DNA from: Pictodentalium vernedei
Lineage: Eukaryota > Mollusca > Scaphopoda > Dentaliida > Dentaliidae
Direction of reading: 5' to 3'
Assembly: GCA_031216915.1 (NCBI GenBank)
Contig: CM062296.1
Coordinates: forward strand, 142,766,344-142,830,343
Length of the DNA stretch: 64,000 nt
Shown here: piece by piece, positions 52,512 to 63,708 of the stretch
How positions within the stretch are numbered: the first letter of the stretch is position 1
Layout of the letters: each line of letters opens with the position of its first letter
Notes under the pieces: generated by a model
What the model was told of the DNA's origin: nothing
Database searches by the model: none
What the model saw: only the letters and a program-made list of their open reading frames with translations
Position numbers and translations under genes: made by a program

Positions 52512-54545
52512 TGTATCTGTATCTGTATTTGTTACGTCGTAGAATCCTATTGGCTTTTATACGACGGAGGGGAGTGCGCTATGGTGTTTGTTTTTCTAAT
52601 GCAGCTTTGAATTGGTCTGTTGTGGCTGCGTGCACTTCTGTGTTACTGAGCTTATTCCAGTCGATGGTTGTTCTCACGAAGTAGGAATGTTTATACTGCT
52701 CAGTTGTACTTTTGGGTATCTGGAAAGTTCTGGTGTTATTTCGCACTAGGTTGTCTATTGTGTTGTGGCTTGTATAGCCTTGATACTGTTTTGCTCTGAC
52801 AAGCCTTGTGCGTTTGTTTGGGGTCAGATAGTCACCTATAGGAAGAGCTGGTACCAGCCCCTCAACCACTTTGTATAGGAATGTCAGTCGTTGTTGTTTC
52901 CTTCGGGCTTCGAGTGGTGGTAGTTGTAGATCTTTCAGGAGTGTTGTTACGCTACCTTCTTCTTTCGATCTGTAGTCATTTACTATGAATCGGGCTGCAA
53001 GTCTTTGGATTTTTTCTAGTTTGTTGATGTTATTTTTTGTATAAGGATCCCATATAATGGCCCCGTATTCGAGGATGGAGCGTACGAGGGCTATATATGA
53101 GAGTTTCTTGCATTCCATGGGGCAATATTTTAAATTTCTTCTGAGGAAGCCAAGGGTGGAGTTTGCTTTCTTTGCTACATTTCCGATGTGTGTTCCCCAT
53201 TTTAGGTCATTGGATATTTGTAAGCCTAGGTACTGATTGGATTGTACTTCTTGCAGGATTTGGTTGTTTAGGGCGTTGAATGATTGACTTGTCTTTTTTA
53301 TTGATAGGATGTAGCACTTTGATGCATTAAATCTCATGCCCCAGTCTTCGGCCCAGTTTTCCAAGTTGCATAGGTCTTTCTGCAGTTTGGAGTGGTCTTC
53401 GAAGGTGTTAATTTCTCTATACAACAGGCAGTCGTCTGCGAAGAGTCGTAAGTTGAGCTCACAGTGTCTGGGATAAGAATAGTAGTGGGCCCAGAACGGT
53501 TCCCTGTGGTACTCCTGAGTCAACAGTCACTTCTGTTGACGATTCCCCGTCAAGAACTACTTTCATGGTTCTGGTGGTTAAGAAATTTTCAAGCCATTTA
53601 TGGATGTTTCCCCTTATTCCGTATCTGTCCAGTTTGTGGAGTAATTTTTGATGCGGCACTGTGTCAAACGCCTTTGAGAAGTCTAATATGGCGATGTCAA
53701 TCTGTTTCCCGGCGTCGAAGGATTTCAGTAGGTCATGTGTAGTTGTTAGCAGTTGGGTTTCACATGAGTAGCCTGATCTGAATCCATGGTTCAGGTTTGT
53801 CAATACTTTATATTTTTCGAAATGTTCCAACATGTGTCTACAGATGATATGTTCTAGTAGATTACATAGCACAGATGTGAGTGATACTGGACGATAGTTT
53901 TCGGGTAGGTGTTTGTCTCCTTTTTTATAAATACTTGAGATGTTTGCTGTCAGCCAATCAGATGGTAGTATGCCAGTGTCTAGTGATAGTTGGAATATAG
54001 CTGCGACGCCTGGTGCCAGTTGTTTTGAATATTCTTTCAGAACTGTGTTTGGGATGTTATCTGGGCCCGAGGCTTTTGATTTGTTCAGTTTTCTTAAGAG
54101 TGTTTCTGTGCCGTTGATGTCGATTTTAATGTTTGCAATGTTTTCTTGAACAAATTTTTGGGGTTTTGGTATTTCAGTGGCTTTTTCTTTGGTGAACACG
54201 GACTGGAATTGTTGTACTAGCAGTTCAGCCTTGGTTTTACTGTCGCTGATTAGTTTTCCCCTTGCCTTGAGTGGTGCGACTCCAATATTGTCCTGTTTCC
54301 TCGATTTCACGTATTTCCAGAATGGTTTAGTGTTTTTGTTTTCAAGTCCTTCGAGGATTGAGGAGTTGATATAATTCCACTCTGCTTTCTTTATGCTGTT
54401 TTTACAAAGTTTCTGGTGTTCTTTATAATTTTTCCAGTTGTTATTTTTCTTTGCTCTCTTGTATAGTCTTTGTTTTTTCCGGAGGAGTTTTTTTATTTTG
54501 TTGTTTATCCATGGTATGTTGTTGTTTGAGTTTGTTTGGACATTT
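52512..54545 (-). mobile_element. 5'-truncated LINE with frameshifted reverse transcriptase
   Basis: Minus strand. The upstream frame begins in the linker after the endonuclease (NNNIPWINNKIKKLLRKKQR) and runs through the RT fingers and palm: KASGPDNIPN, YRPVSLTSVLCNLLE, ILDFSKAFDTVPH, SGVPQGTVLGPLLFL. A small deletion near 53459-53470 removes the usual INDLP stretch and shifts the frame. The second frame (to 52579) carries FADDCLLYR, YLGLQISNDLKWG, KANSTLGFLRRN and the C-terminal domain (HSYFVRTTIDWNKLS). The 3' end is a TACAGA microsatellite at 52512-52533. The C-terminal domain places it near Jockey/CR1-type LINEs (inference). Confidence 0.88.
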
Positions 54546-55312
54546 ATCGGAGTGTCCCTGTGAGGTCAACAACTCGGGTAAAAAATAGAACAAACTTGTT
54601 TTCATACTCGATCGACATTATTGTAGCATCCAAAATGTACCTAAAACTGTTTTCAAATAGTTGACAAACGAACAACCAAATAACCTTTGGAAGAACAAAA
54701 TTAGGTATGTTTGTAAACAGTTGTTTGCAGTGCAATCAAAAATGTCGAATGGAAAAAGTTCAGTTTTATTAGTAACAATTAATACGAAATTACACGCTTA
54801 ACCAAGGCCGGGGAGAGGATGGGGTGGGGGTGGGGGCTTGTTTAGCGGGCCCGAAACTTTGGGAGTCCGGGCTTGGCCTAGCAGTCCAGGATTCTTGGTT
54901 CAGTCCTCCCCAACTCCGCTCTGACTCCTGTTCCAACAGTTAAGAGGCGTGGGCTGTATAGCAAATGGAGCTCTGCACTAACTGTTTTGACTGACGGTTG
55001 TAATTTTGGACTGCATGAATCTTAAAGTAATAAATCTATGTCACTGGATACCCAATGATGAACTTGCAAATCTGAGGCATGCTACTAAAAAATGTCACTT
55101 TGACGGCCCAAAAATAATGTGATTTTCCATCCCAAAAGCCGCTAGAAGTCTCCATTTAAGAACAGTTTTTAACAGTAACCCAACCAACCCCCTACCATCC
55201 CTCGCGGCATATGCCTTCGGCATCTGCATCAGTATCCCGACACTTTCGAAAGTGTGCCCGTCACAGAATTTACCATGGAGCCCGAATCCCCCCCCCCCCC
55301 CCCTGTCCTGCG
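54546..55312. other. intergenic DNA between two LINEs, no gene seen
   Basis: Includes a G-rich patch near 54810-54835 and a C16 tract at 55288-55303. No open frame with recognisable content. Confidence 0.6.
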
Positions 55313-56497
55313 CTTCTTCTTCTTCTTCTTTTAAGGTACTGTTCCACTACAGTGTATTTTCATACCGGCGCAATTTGTGGTGCAAGGACGTCTATACAGT
55401 GCAATTAAAAGTTCTATAAATTTACAGTGCGCTTAAAATATAAAAAACATGCCGGTCTAGCGTCTGATGGTGGTGGACCCAATCTGTTTCTTGAAGCTGT
55501 CTATAGATGTTGCTCTGACAGCTTCAGATGGCAGTGAGTTCCATATCCTAATCCCATCTGGGAAAAATGATTTCTGGTAGACCAGGGTTCTTGCATATGG
55601 TACCAAGAAGGTGATGTTATTCCCTCTTGGTGAAATGGTTGGTACCAGGAGAGCAGATGGAATGTCAATCAGATGGTACACAATCCTATACATCATAGTG
55701 ACCTTGGCCTGGGCTCTTCGCTCCTGTAGTAGTGGCCACTGAAGTTGGTGCAGCATGTTGGAGACGCTGCTGGTTGTCCGATAGTCAGAGAATACCATAC
55801 GGGCAGCCCTCCGTTGAATCATTTCCAGCTTGTTGATGTTGTCATCCGTAAACGGATCCCTTGCGTACTCTGTGAGTGGTCTAATCAGGGTCCTGTAGCA
55901 GAGAGACTTTGTTTCTTGTGGGCATTGGTGGATATTCCGCCGTAGGAAGGCTAAGGTGGAGTTCGCCTTCTTGGTGATCTGGTTGATATGGTGATTCCAT
56001 TTCAAGCTTCTGTGAATGTTGACTCCAAGGTATTTCGCTGAGTCGACTACTTCGAGGGTGTGTCCGTGTATGTTGTATGGGTATTCCACGCATTTCCTTT
56101 TGTTGGTGACGTTCAGGACTTGGCATTTCTTGGGGTGGAACTCCATCATCCAGTCACTTTCCCATTGCTGCAGGGTCTCGAGGTCTTGTTGTAATTGGAT
56201 GGCATCTTGTTCGCTCTTGATGTTCCTATAGAGCACGCAGTCATCTGCGAATAGACGAGCCGTTGATCCCTCAGAGACGCAATCAGGCAGGTCATTTATG
56301 AACATTAGGAATAACAGCTGCCCAAGCACACTGCCTTGGGGAACTCCAGACTGTACGGCAGTTGTTGATGATGTGACGCCTTCCAGTAGAACTTGTTGAG
56401 TCCGTCCTCCAAGGAAGTCCCCTATCCATCCAAGATGACTGTGCCGTATGCCATAGTGTTGTAACTTGTACAGGAGACGTTTGTGGGGGACTTTATC
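55313..56497 (-). mobile_element. 5'-truncated LINE with open reverse transcriptase frame
   Basis: Minus strand, one uninterrupted frame of about 346 codons from the truncation point (DKVPHKRLLYKLQHYGIR near 56495) to the stop at 55457. Motifs: SGVPQGSVLG, FLMFINDLPDC, FADDCVLYRN, YLGVNIHRSLKWN, KANSTLAFLRRN, and the C-terminal FFPDGIRIWNSLPSEA. The 3' UTR ends in an (AAG)n tail at 55313-55331. Same broad family as the neighbouring LINE but clearly different in sequence. The lack of stops suggests a younger insertion, dead only through truncation. Confidence 0.9.
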
Positions 56498-57243
56498 TTA
56501 ACCTATTTTGTTAAATGTCCCGACAGTCTATACTTTACTTCAGAAAATGGGAATTGTTTTGGCCCCCGATTTCATTCCCTGAGCTTAATGTTTTTGGGTT
56601 TTTTTAATCTGGGCAGGGCATTTCAACTGAGCCGATCATGTTTGTTCCATGCATCCTACAGCCTAGTGTTCGATATTCGGTGGAATTTTATAATGAAGTT
56701 AAACACGGAGTGAATTATTATTTACCCAGAGATTATAATTTGCATTACGATATAAAATTAACGCAAAACATGTGTTTATAGTCCAAAATATCAGTTATTA
56801 TCTTTCCATGGGATCTGTTCAGTGGCGGCGCCATGGAGGGGTATGTGGGGGTACTTACCCCTCCACTTTTTTCGCCAAGCTTAGTAAAACAATTCTATCA
56901 TTTTAATTTTTGTTGTATTGAAAGTTGCGGTGTAATGGTCGGTATGCTTAATCCCATATTCCCAAGTGCACTAAATCAGAGAAGTCTGGAAAATAATGTT
57001 TGCCCCCACCCGTCCACCCACACACACGCTAGCTGCAAACAACAAACAAGAGTCGAGGGTCCAAATTGCAACAAGGCATGCTGCGTTTAAACGGACTGAA
57101 ACATAGTGCTTAAGAGTATTCGACGAATGCTAGAATCGAGAGCGTGCAAGCCATCCGTTTGGAAATCAGCCTACAGCAATTTTAAAAAATAAATAAAATT
57201 TAATATTTTAGAAAAATTCTCAAAGGTATAACTCAATGAAATC
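56498..57243. other. intergenic DNA, no supported gene
   Basis: Short open frames only; no repeat termini recognised. Confidence 0.5.
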
Positions 57244-57308
57244 ATGCAAATATGAATATTATTGGAACCGGCTTGTTCAGCCGGTTCCAATGATATCCAT
57301 ATTCGCAT
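57244..57308. repeat. 30-bp-arm palindrome (TTGGAACCGGCT)
   Basis: ATTGGAACCGGCT-TGTTC-AGCCGGTTCCAAT with outer arms carrying ATGCAAATATGAATA-like sequence (about four mismatches). Probably a MITE core. A 16-base poly-C tract follows at 57356-57371. Confidence 0.75.
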
Positions 57309-57949
57309 AATTTTGTTGCAAAACAGTTAAAAAATTTCTCCACTTAGGGAGAGGACCCCCCCCCCCCCCCCAGGAAAACCACCCCAGCTCGGCGCTGCAC
57401 AATCCCCAACTGTACTCCCTCACTTTTGTAACTCTGGCGCTGCCACTGGATCGGTTTCTATGTAATGAGTCATTCGACAATTCTAGAGCACATTATTGGA
57501 CTTAATCAATTATGTCGTTATTCACAACGGGACAAAAATCCTCAACTGACCGGACTGACAATCGGCAACTGATGATCGGTAGATTTCGCAACTGACCGGT
57601 CGGTAAGAGATCAAATAGTGTCTTCACAAATGCGCGTATTATTTCACTCCATGTGATTTAATAACATTCAGTTCAACTTATTATTGTTTGTTAATGGTGT
57701 ATCTTCGAATAAGCATATCGTTTGAAACTTGAAACTGTTCGGAAATGTTCATGAACGATATTTGAAGCCGAAGTTTCTGGACAAAAACGGTTTCCAGTCC
57801 GCTTATCCACTGTGAAATTGAGTTGGATTATCGCTTGCATAAATAGCTGGTTTAAAAATGTCTTTAATATGACTTCATTACACTTAGATGACACCACATT
57901 CACACATTCACACTTCTGATCTCAGAGCGTGAAGACCTTGTTTATAACA

Positions 57950-58660
57950 ATGGAAAACCTGGAATTGCCGGATCGTCTTAGGAAAGCCATCTCAGCTCTG
58001 GGCGTCTCTTGTCCCATCTCTTGGACTATCCAGGAAATGGGCAAGAGCGTTCATCTGAACCTGGAATTTAGAGTTGAAGAAGAGAACACCACAACACCAC
58101 CCTCTTCGGGGAGAGGTAGTACCCTTGGCGAGAGGAACCCCTCTCCCACTGGTCCTCACCCGAAGAGGCACGGAGGCCCTGAAAAGAGGAAAAAGAAGAA
58201 GAGTCCATCAACCAAGCGCAGGGACGCCCGGCGCTTGGAGGCCTTCCGGAATAGGAAGAAAGAGTTGAGTGAGGGGGTGGAGGCTCTGGAGGCAGCCGCC
58301 AGTTCCCCTCCTAGTTCCACTGGTACACCCAATCAACTGCCGGCTCCTGAGCCGGTACAGTTGGATGAGGAACATCCAGTGGAGACTGAGGAGGAACTGG
58401 AAGTTGCTTTTTCACCGCCTCCCACCCCTCACTCCCCCCTTCCTTCACAACCGGAAAGCCCGGGAGCGGAACAACCACTAAACCCTTATGAGGAATTAAT
58501 GAGAGAACTAGAGCTGGCAAGAACAGAACGTATAAAATGCAGAGAGTACCGAGAAAAACTTAACGCGAACACCTCTACACCACCACCAGCTTCACCATCA
58601 CCATCACCGAGCCAACCTCCACCCAAAAAGAAGAGCTGCAAGAAGGGCAGAAAGGGCTAA
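57950..58660 (+). CDS. unassigned basic, proline-rich 236-residue ORF, probably transposon-borne
   Basis: Starts at the ATG at 57950 (MENLELPDRLRKAISALGVS). The first ~50 residues look folded (CPISWTIQEMGKSVHLNLEF). They are followed by a lysine/arginine block (PEKRKKKKSPSTKRRDARRL), an acidic middle, two proline-rich stretches, a short helical segment (NPYEELMRELELARTERIK) and a basic tail (KKKSCKKGRKG). The KSPS-RRDARRLEAF motif reminds me of proteins repeated in cnidarian and lophotrochozoan genomes, but I cannot name the family. A decayed second copy at 58905-59130 argues for a mobile element. No intron signals, membrane segments or catalytic motifs. It could be an ORF1-type nucleic-acid-binding protein. 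Confidence 0.5.
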   Translation: MENLELPDRLRKAISALGVSCPISWTIQEMGKSVHLNLEFRVEEENTTTPPSSGRGSTLGERNPSPTGPHPKRHGGPEKRKKKKSPSTKRRDARRLEAFRNRKKELSEGVEALEAAASSPPSSTGTPNQLPAPEPVQLDEEHPVETEEELEVAFSPPPTPHSPLPSQPESPGAEQPLNPYEELMRELELARTERIKCREYREKLNANTSTPPPASPSPSPSQPPPKKKSCKKGRKG

Positions 58661-58904
58661 ACCTCATCCCTCCTTCCTTTTCCTCCTTTGACACGCCGAG
58701 ACATACGAAATCATTTACAGTCACTGAGGGTCGAAAGGGGCTTGTCCCCCAAATCGTTCCTGTGCGCCTTCGGCGCGTCAAACCACTTCGTTCGTCTTTA
58801 ATAGATCATTTCGCACCTCTGACTTCAAAGTTTGAAGACACATTGATTGACCACTCTCAATGGCTGCTCTGGATACCCCAGTTAAACTGAAGAAAACCTA
58901 GACT

Positions 58905-59130
58905 ACGAGACGGAAGACAGCACTCCACCAGCATCGGGGGGGGGGGGGGGGGGGGATTAGTACATTTTGTGGGAGGACCTCCTCTCGCACTGGTTCTGAC
59001 CTGAGAGGGAGTTAGGACCATTTCTAACTGAGAAAAAAGAAGAAAAAGAACGGCCGAGACGGCGCATGGAGGCTTTACTGGAAAGGTAAAGGGCGAAATG
59101 CGAGGAAAGGAACGAAGGTGGGAAGGTACA
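58905..59130 (+). pseudogene. decayed second copy of the 57950 ORF region
   Basis: Repeats, with divergence, the segment around GGAGGACCTCCTCTCGCACT, GGTTCTGACCTGAGAGGG, GAAAAAAGAAGAAAAAGAAC and GAGACGGCGCATGGAGGC. These correspond to 58115-58260 of the intact ORF. Stops follow within a few codons. A 20-base poly-G tract (58936-58955) lies at its start. Confidence 0.6.
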
Positions 59131-60412
59131 CTGCCCTCGTTCACAGGTATAATCTGTCTCAGGCTGTAAAAGGTGGTGGTGATTATATAGGGGTGATGTC
59201 TCGTCTTCCACTAGTAGTTGTTGATGGTCCCGGTCCAGCCCTAATTGACAAGCATAGTCTGTCTCCAGTTCGATCAGGCCGGCCGTGGAGCTTCCATTAG
59301 TTTGGACCGAGCGTCGGGAAGGGGGATAATTTTCACTCCACCAGGACGGGACAAGCCAAATGGGGGAAAAATAGTATTGGGGAAAGCTCTTGAAGTATTT
59401 TTGAAGTCATCAACCAATCTTTCAAGAGGTTTTTGAAGCCCCCCCCCCCCCCCCCCCACCTCCAAGAAAAATGAAAAAAGAAAAAAGTTGAGACAGTCAG
59501 TATATATACATTGTCGTTATAAAAACAAACACGATGCACTAGAGACAACCCCATATTATAATCAAAGCTGCCTCTCTTATTACAAAACCAACTATGTTAC
59601 ACATCGGTAGAATTTTTGGCAAACAATAAAACATCCAGCATAACAGACAGGCAACAAAGAAAATGAAAATAGGACCCAGTTGAAAAAAACAAAAAAAAAA
59701 AAAAACAACAACAGATGCTTAAAAGTCGATTTATCAAAAATTAAAATTCAACTTCGCGCATGTTTTTTTTTCGTTTATGTACTTTCTGCAGCTGATCAAC
59801 GAGCTTTTACTCCGTTAAATAAGCAATTATATCCTAAAATGGGAATGACATCGGTAGACCTATTTGCGGGAGATGAAAAAAAAACTAATAATTTACTAAA
59901 AATATAAGAAAGGACATTTTTAAACCAGCTATTTCAGGGGGGGGGGGGGGGGGGGGGGCATGGGGTGGTCGGAAAAAAACAATTGCAGTGTACACGATAC
60001 CGTTTTTTTGCATTCGACCCTCCCGGACACCCACCCAACCCTAAATCGTAAGATTTTTCTTATTTTCCGCATATTTTTCCCTGTGAGGGGTGGGTGTCCA
60101 ACTAGTTCGATCAATCCGACTAGTTTGACATTCTTTCACGGAATCCATATTTTACGGAATCGGCTAGGAATCTCAATTACGGAATGCTTTATATGTATAC
60201 AGTGATTGAATATTCTGAAGGCTTGAGCGAAGGTATAGCTAGGAAGTAATGGATGAGATATGGGGCAGAATAACAGAAGCCAATAGTACTGGTACAAGGC
60301 CGCAGTGGAACAAGACTGTTGTAGAAGCTAATGATAGGACAGATAGGCCATAGACCTGTAATGGCCTTGGAGCTTTGGCGACAAGATGGAAGCAGTTGGT
60401 AAGACTATATTA
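59131..60412. other. intergenic DNA, no supported gene
   Basis: Contains C19 at 59439-59457 and G22 at 59937-59958. Frames across these encode only proline or glycine runs. No repeat termini recognised. Confidence 0.5.
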
Positions 60413-61140
60413 GACCCATTGAGGGCTTTTACATAGCCTAATGCGACAAAAAAGGGATTCTCCAAAAGGTATCCTCAATAGGTATCCTCAAATAATACAA
60501 TACCAGGCCTTAGGTATCCTCAAATACTGAAATGAGGCTAAGAGTCGTAGTAAATTATACCTCATTGAGGGATTTTTAATGGTCCTCATAACCTAAAAAT
60601 TCAATGAGGCTATGAGGGATAATAAATGAGGACTCATTGAGAGCTTTTACATAGCCCTCATGGCCTCATACGACAAAAAGGGGATTCTCCTAAAGGTATC
60701 CTCGATAGGTATCCTCGAATAATACAATACCAGGCCATAGGTATCCTCAAATACTGAAATGAGGCTAAGAGTCGTAGTAAATTATACCTCATTGAGGGAT
60801 TTTTAATGGTCCTCATAACCTCAAAATTCAATGAGGCTAAGAGGGATAATAAATGAGGACTCATTGAGGACTTTTACATAGCCCTCATGGCCTCATACGA
60901 CAAAAAGGGGATTCTCCTAAAGGTATCCTCGATGGGTATCCTCGAATAATACAATACCAGGCCATAAGTATCCTCAAATACTGAAATGAGGCTAAGAGTC
61001 GTAGTAAATTATACCTCATTGAGGGATTTTTAATGGTCCTCATAACCTCAAAATTCAATGAGGCTATGAGGGATAATAAATGAGGCCTCATTGAGGGCTT
61101 TTACATAGCCCTCATGGCCTCATACGACAAAAAAGGGATT
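60413..61140 (+). repeat. 227-bp tandem repeat, about 3.2 units
   Basis: GGGATTCTCC starts at 60454, 60681 and 60908, exactly 227 bp apart each time. Units contain AGGTATCCTCGATAGGTATC, AATACAATACCAGGCC, TACCTCATTGAGGGATTTTT and GCTTTTACATAGCCCTCATG. Near-identical units indicate recent expansion. Minus-strand 68-codon frames recur with the unit and are not genes. GAGGC-rich words resemble the interior of the 33-37 kb inverted repeat. Confidence 0.93.
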
Positions 61141-61499
61141 CCATAGCCACGGGTGTTTCCCAAAAATGGGATCTAAAATTGGGGTGCCTGGGGATATGGC
61201 CATTGGATATAGGCTTTTATTATAGAGAAGGGAGATAAGTCTGCATACAGCTTATGGGAAATCAAGCAATCTGATTGGTTAGTTATTTAAATGAAACAAC
61301 AAGAGTACTTGGAATAGGGTCAGAACTAACAAGAATAGACTAGAACAGCTAATTATAGTAATAATAAGTAAAGCTGTTCCAACTAATAGGCTCTTCTACG
61401 CTACTGGAATATACTCCGGAACAAAGGAACATGGCTAGGTAGACATAAACTAGTACATATATAAATAGAAGCAGAGAATTCTGTAAGAATTCGAAATAG
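61141..61499. other. spacer between tandem array and promoter-like module
   Basis: No gene. Probably part of the same mobile family as the flanking repeat and module. Confidence 0.45.
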
Positions 61500-61870
61500 T
61501 AAAAGTTGGGATAGATTTTGGTGATTTGGAAGGATTGTCGGGTTGTTTGTGGTAATTAGATTTACTCTTCTACAAAGGAACATACCCACCGAACATACCC
61601 CCGTCTTATTTCAGAAAAAGTGGGTAACATAGCAATCACGTGCTGCCATAGAAACCAAGATGGCGGCCTCCAGTATACAAAATGGACGACGGAAACACGT
61701 ATCACCCTAACAACACGCGCTGCGCATGCGCATTCACACCACGTATCACTATGGAGATGACGTCACAAGATGGCCGCTCACACGGGTTACCATAACAACA
61801 CAACATGGCGCCACCAGGTCACGTGACATGACGTCACTTCCGGGGTCATCTACCGGGGTCATCCAGAATA
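61500..61870 (+). repeat. third copy of the inverted-repeat arm sequence
   Basis: 61500-61600, reverse-complemented, matches 34145-34245 (GGGT(A/G)TGTTC, ATTACCACAAACAA / ACTACAAACAATCC, CCCAAAC). 61620-61865 matches 36470-36665 in the same orientation. This shows the arms belong to a dispersed family. Confidence 0.7.
61655..61836 (+). promoter_or_regulatory. promoter-like motif cluster, copy 3 (best preserved)
   Basis: AAGATGGCGGC (61657, YY1 type), TGCGCATGCGCA (61721-61732, NRF-1 type), TGACGTCA (61758-61765, CRE), CAAGATGGCCGC, CAACATGGCGCC, TCACGTGA (61819-61826, E-box) and TGACGTCA again (61829-61836). Such sites typify strong TATA-less promoters; whether this one drives transcription is not shown by the sequence. 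Confidence 0.55.
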
Positions 61871-62977
61871 GGGGTGAAAAGCCCGAGACATACTACTCCT
61901 GTTTACCACATAAATAAGCACAAATAGTTTTTGCGTGGGACCAAAAACTATATGAGGCTTATATATATTCATGTGGTAACAACTGAGTTGTCGAGGACCA
62001 TTTTGTAGCGTTCCTGGGCATTTCTTATGTGACCCGGAGATTTTTCAGAGGTATTTATTTTGACATACGGAATGAAATTCGACTGGTTTATATATAGAAA
62101 TCCACTTTTTGACACATGAACCTGTGTAGGCCCTTTAAGTTGTGACTATTTTATCCAAATGGGACATGGGAGCTTTGCTTTAATTTGTTGTCAATTTTTT
62201 ATTTTTTTTAACACCGGTTGGTGCAATTGTTATATGAGCCCGTTTGTTTTACTCTTAGTTGTATCTTGATTCTTGATGCATGTTAAAAATAATTTACATA
62301 TACTTAAAGTCTTCATTTCTTAAGATCCATGGGGAACTTAAAGGCATTTGATTATATGTGATTATAAGAAATGTTTAAATACACAAATAGGATATGCAAC
62401 TTGAGAAACAGAATTTACAAATTGAAAGATGAGATACAGGGATAATCTTCAGAATTGCATTAGTTGTTATAAAATGCAATTCCTAATAGTTCTGAAAAAT
62501 ATGCACTTAATCACCTCCGTTGGCCGCCTTGAGGTGGACCACATTTTGAACCTCAAGCAAGTTTCAACTCATTCGGTGTAGGTCCCTTGTCTATAGGTCA
62601 TACCAAGCCTGAAGTATGAGCATAAACCACTTTATAAATATTGTCTCCACCAACTCCGGATCTGACATAATTGTAGACGATAGCAAATAATCGTATTAGC
62701 TAGAAAATGTTAAGGTACATTGTACCTCTGGAAAATGTGTTGCGAGTAAACTAATTCACTAATGTTGGAATATAGACGTAAAAAGGCCTTAAAGGCCCCA
62801 AAGAGCCTATCTGAAGACTTATTGGCATTGGCAAAATACTGAGGTCCCATCAATGCCCATGCGTGTTTAGAGCAACATTGTGGGAACAGAAAGTGTTATC
62901 ATTATTCATGCACTGCAAAAGTAAAATTTTGGGGACCCATATTAAGATACTGAGAGGGTTAAAATAAATACTCCATT
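61871..62977. other. intergenic DNA, nothing recognised
   Basis: AT-rich sequence with no long open frame, RNA gene or repeat terminus that I can support. Confidence 0.55.
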
Positions 62978-63122
62978 TTAACCCTTTAAAAAACGAACTA
63001 ATTCCAATGAGAGGTCATAAGCAATGTTTTTCAAGCAAAAATGAAAAAATAATGAAAATTGAATGGAAATTTCTGTGAATAACACTGGCTGGTTTTCTCC
63101 GTTATGTTGGGTAAAGGGTTAA
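62978..63122. mobile_element. TTAA-target MITE, copy I, internally deleted
   Basis: TTAA + CCCTTTAAAAAACG left, ATGTTGGGTAAAGGG + TTAA right. Only one arm of the central palindrome (CCAATGAGAGGTCATAAGCA) remains. Confidence 0.82.
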
Positions 63123-63708
63123 GATTGCCTTACTTTGGAAGGTGCACCTTAAAAGGCGCCCCATTCCATATAGAATTAAATGTTACAGAAAGGAAAGCGT
63201 AAAAACATTCTGTAGCCATGAGTTATATGAAAGGTGTTTGTACTCACATTGAAATATTAAGAGGGTTAAAAACAGACCATTCAAATATTCCATTTCGTTA
63301 CTTTATAATAGTGACAGGTGATTCGAGAAAGCCACACACCACTCCGCCCGAAACCTGCTGATCCTTAGTTATGATTGAGAATGAATAAATTTTAAAAATG
63401 CTTTGAAATGTGAAGAGTTCTTTACACAACTTAGTTTGAGAATTAATTTTGTAGCATGATATTTAATAAATATACAATGCTATTCTATGAAACAGTTACA
63501 GCTTTCTCTCTAACTCTTTGTTTATGAGATATTCTCTAAAGTTTTAAATAGTGGCTATTGCTTCAGTGAACTCATTTGCCAGTACAGTCTATCAGTGTAA
63601 CAAAAACATTAAGATAGGATTGATTGTATTCCGGTTATTATGTTAACAAACAGTGCATAGAAGGCAGAAATATTACTGCTACACCATCAAGTCATGCCTT
63701 CTATGAAT
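63123..63708. other. intergenic DNA, nothing recognised
   Basis: AT-rich, without coding or structural signals I can support. Confidence 0.5.

Noticed and set aside
60658-61091. Two similar 68-codon minus-strand frames
   Set aside because: They lie one per 227-bp tandem unit and owe their similarity to the array.
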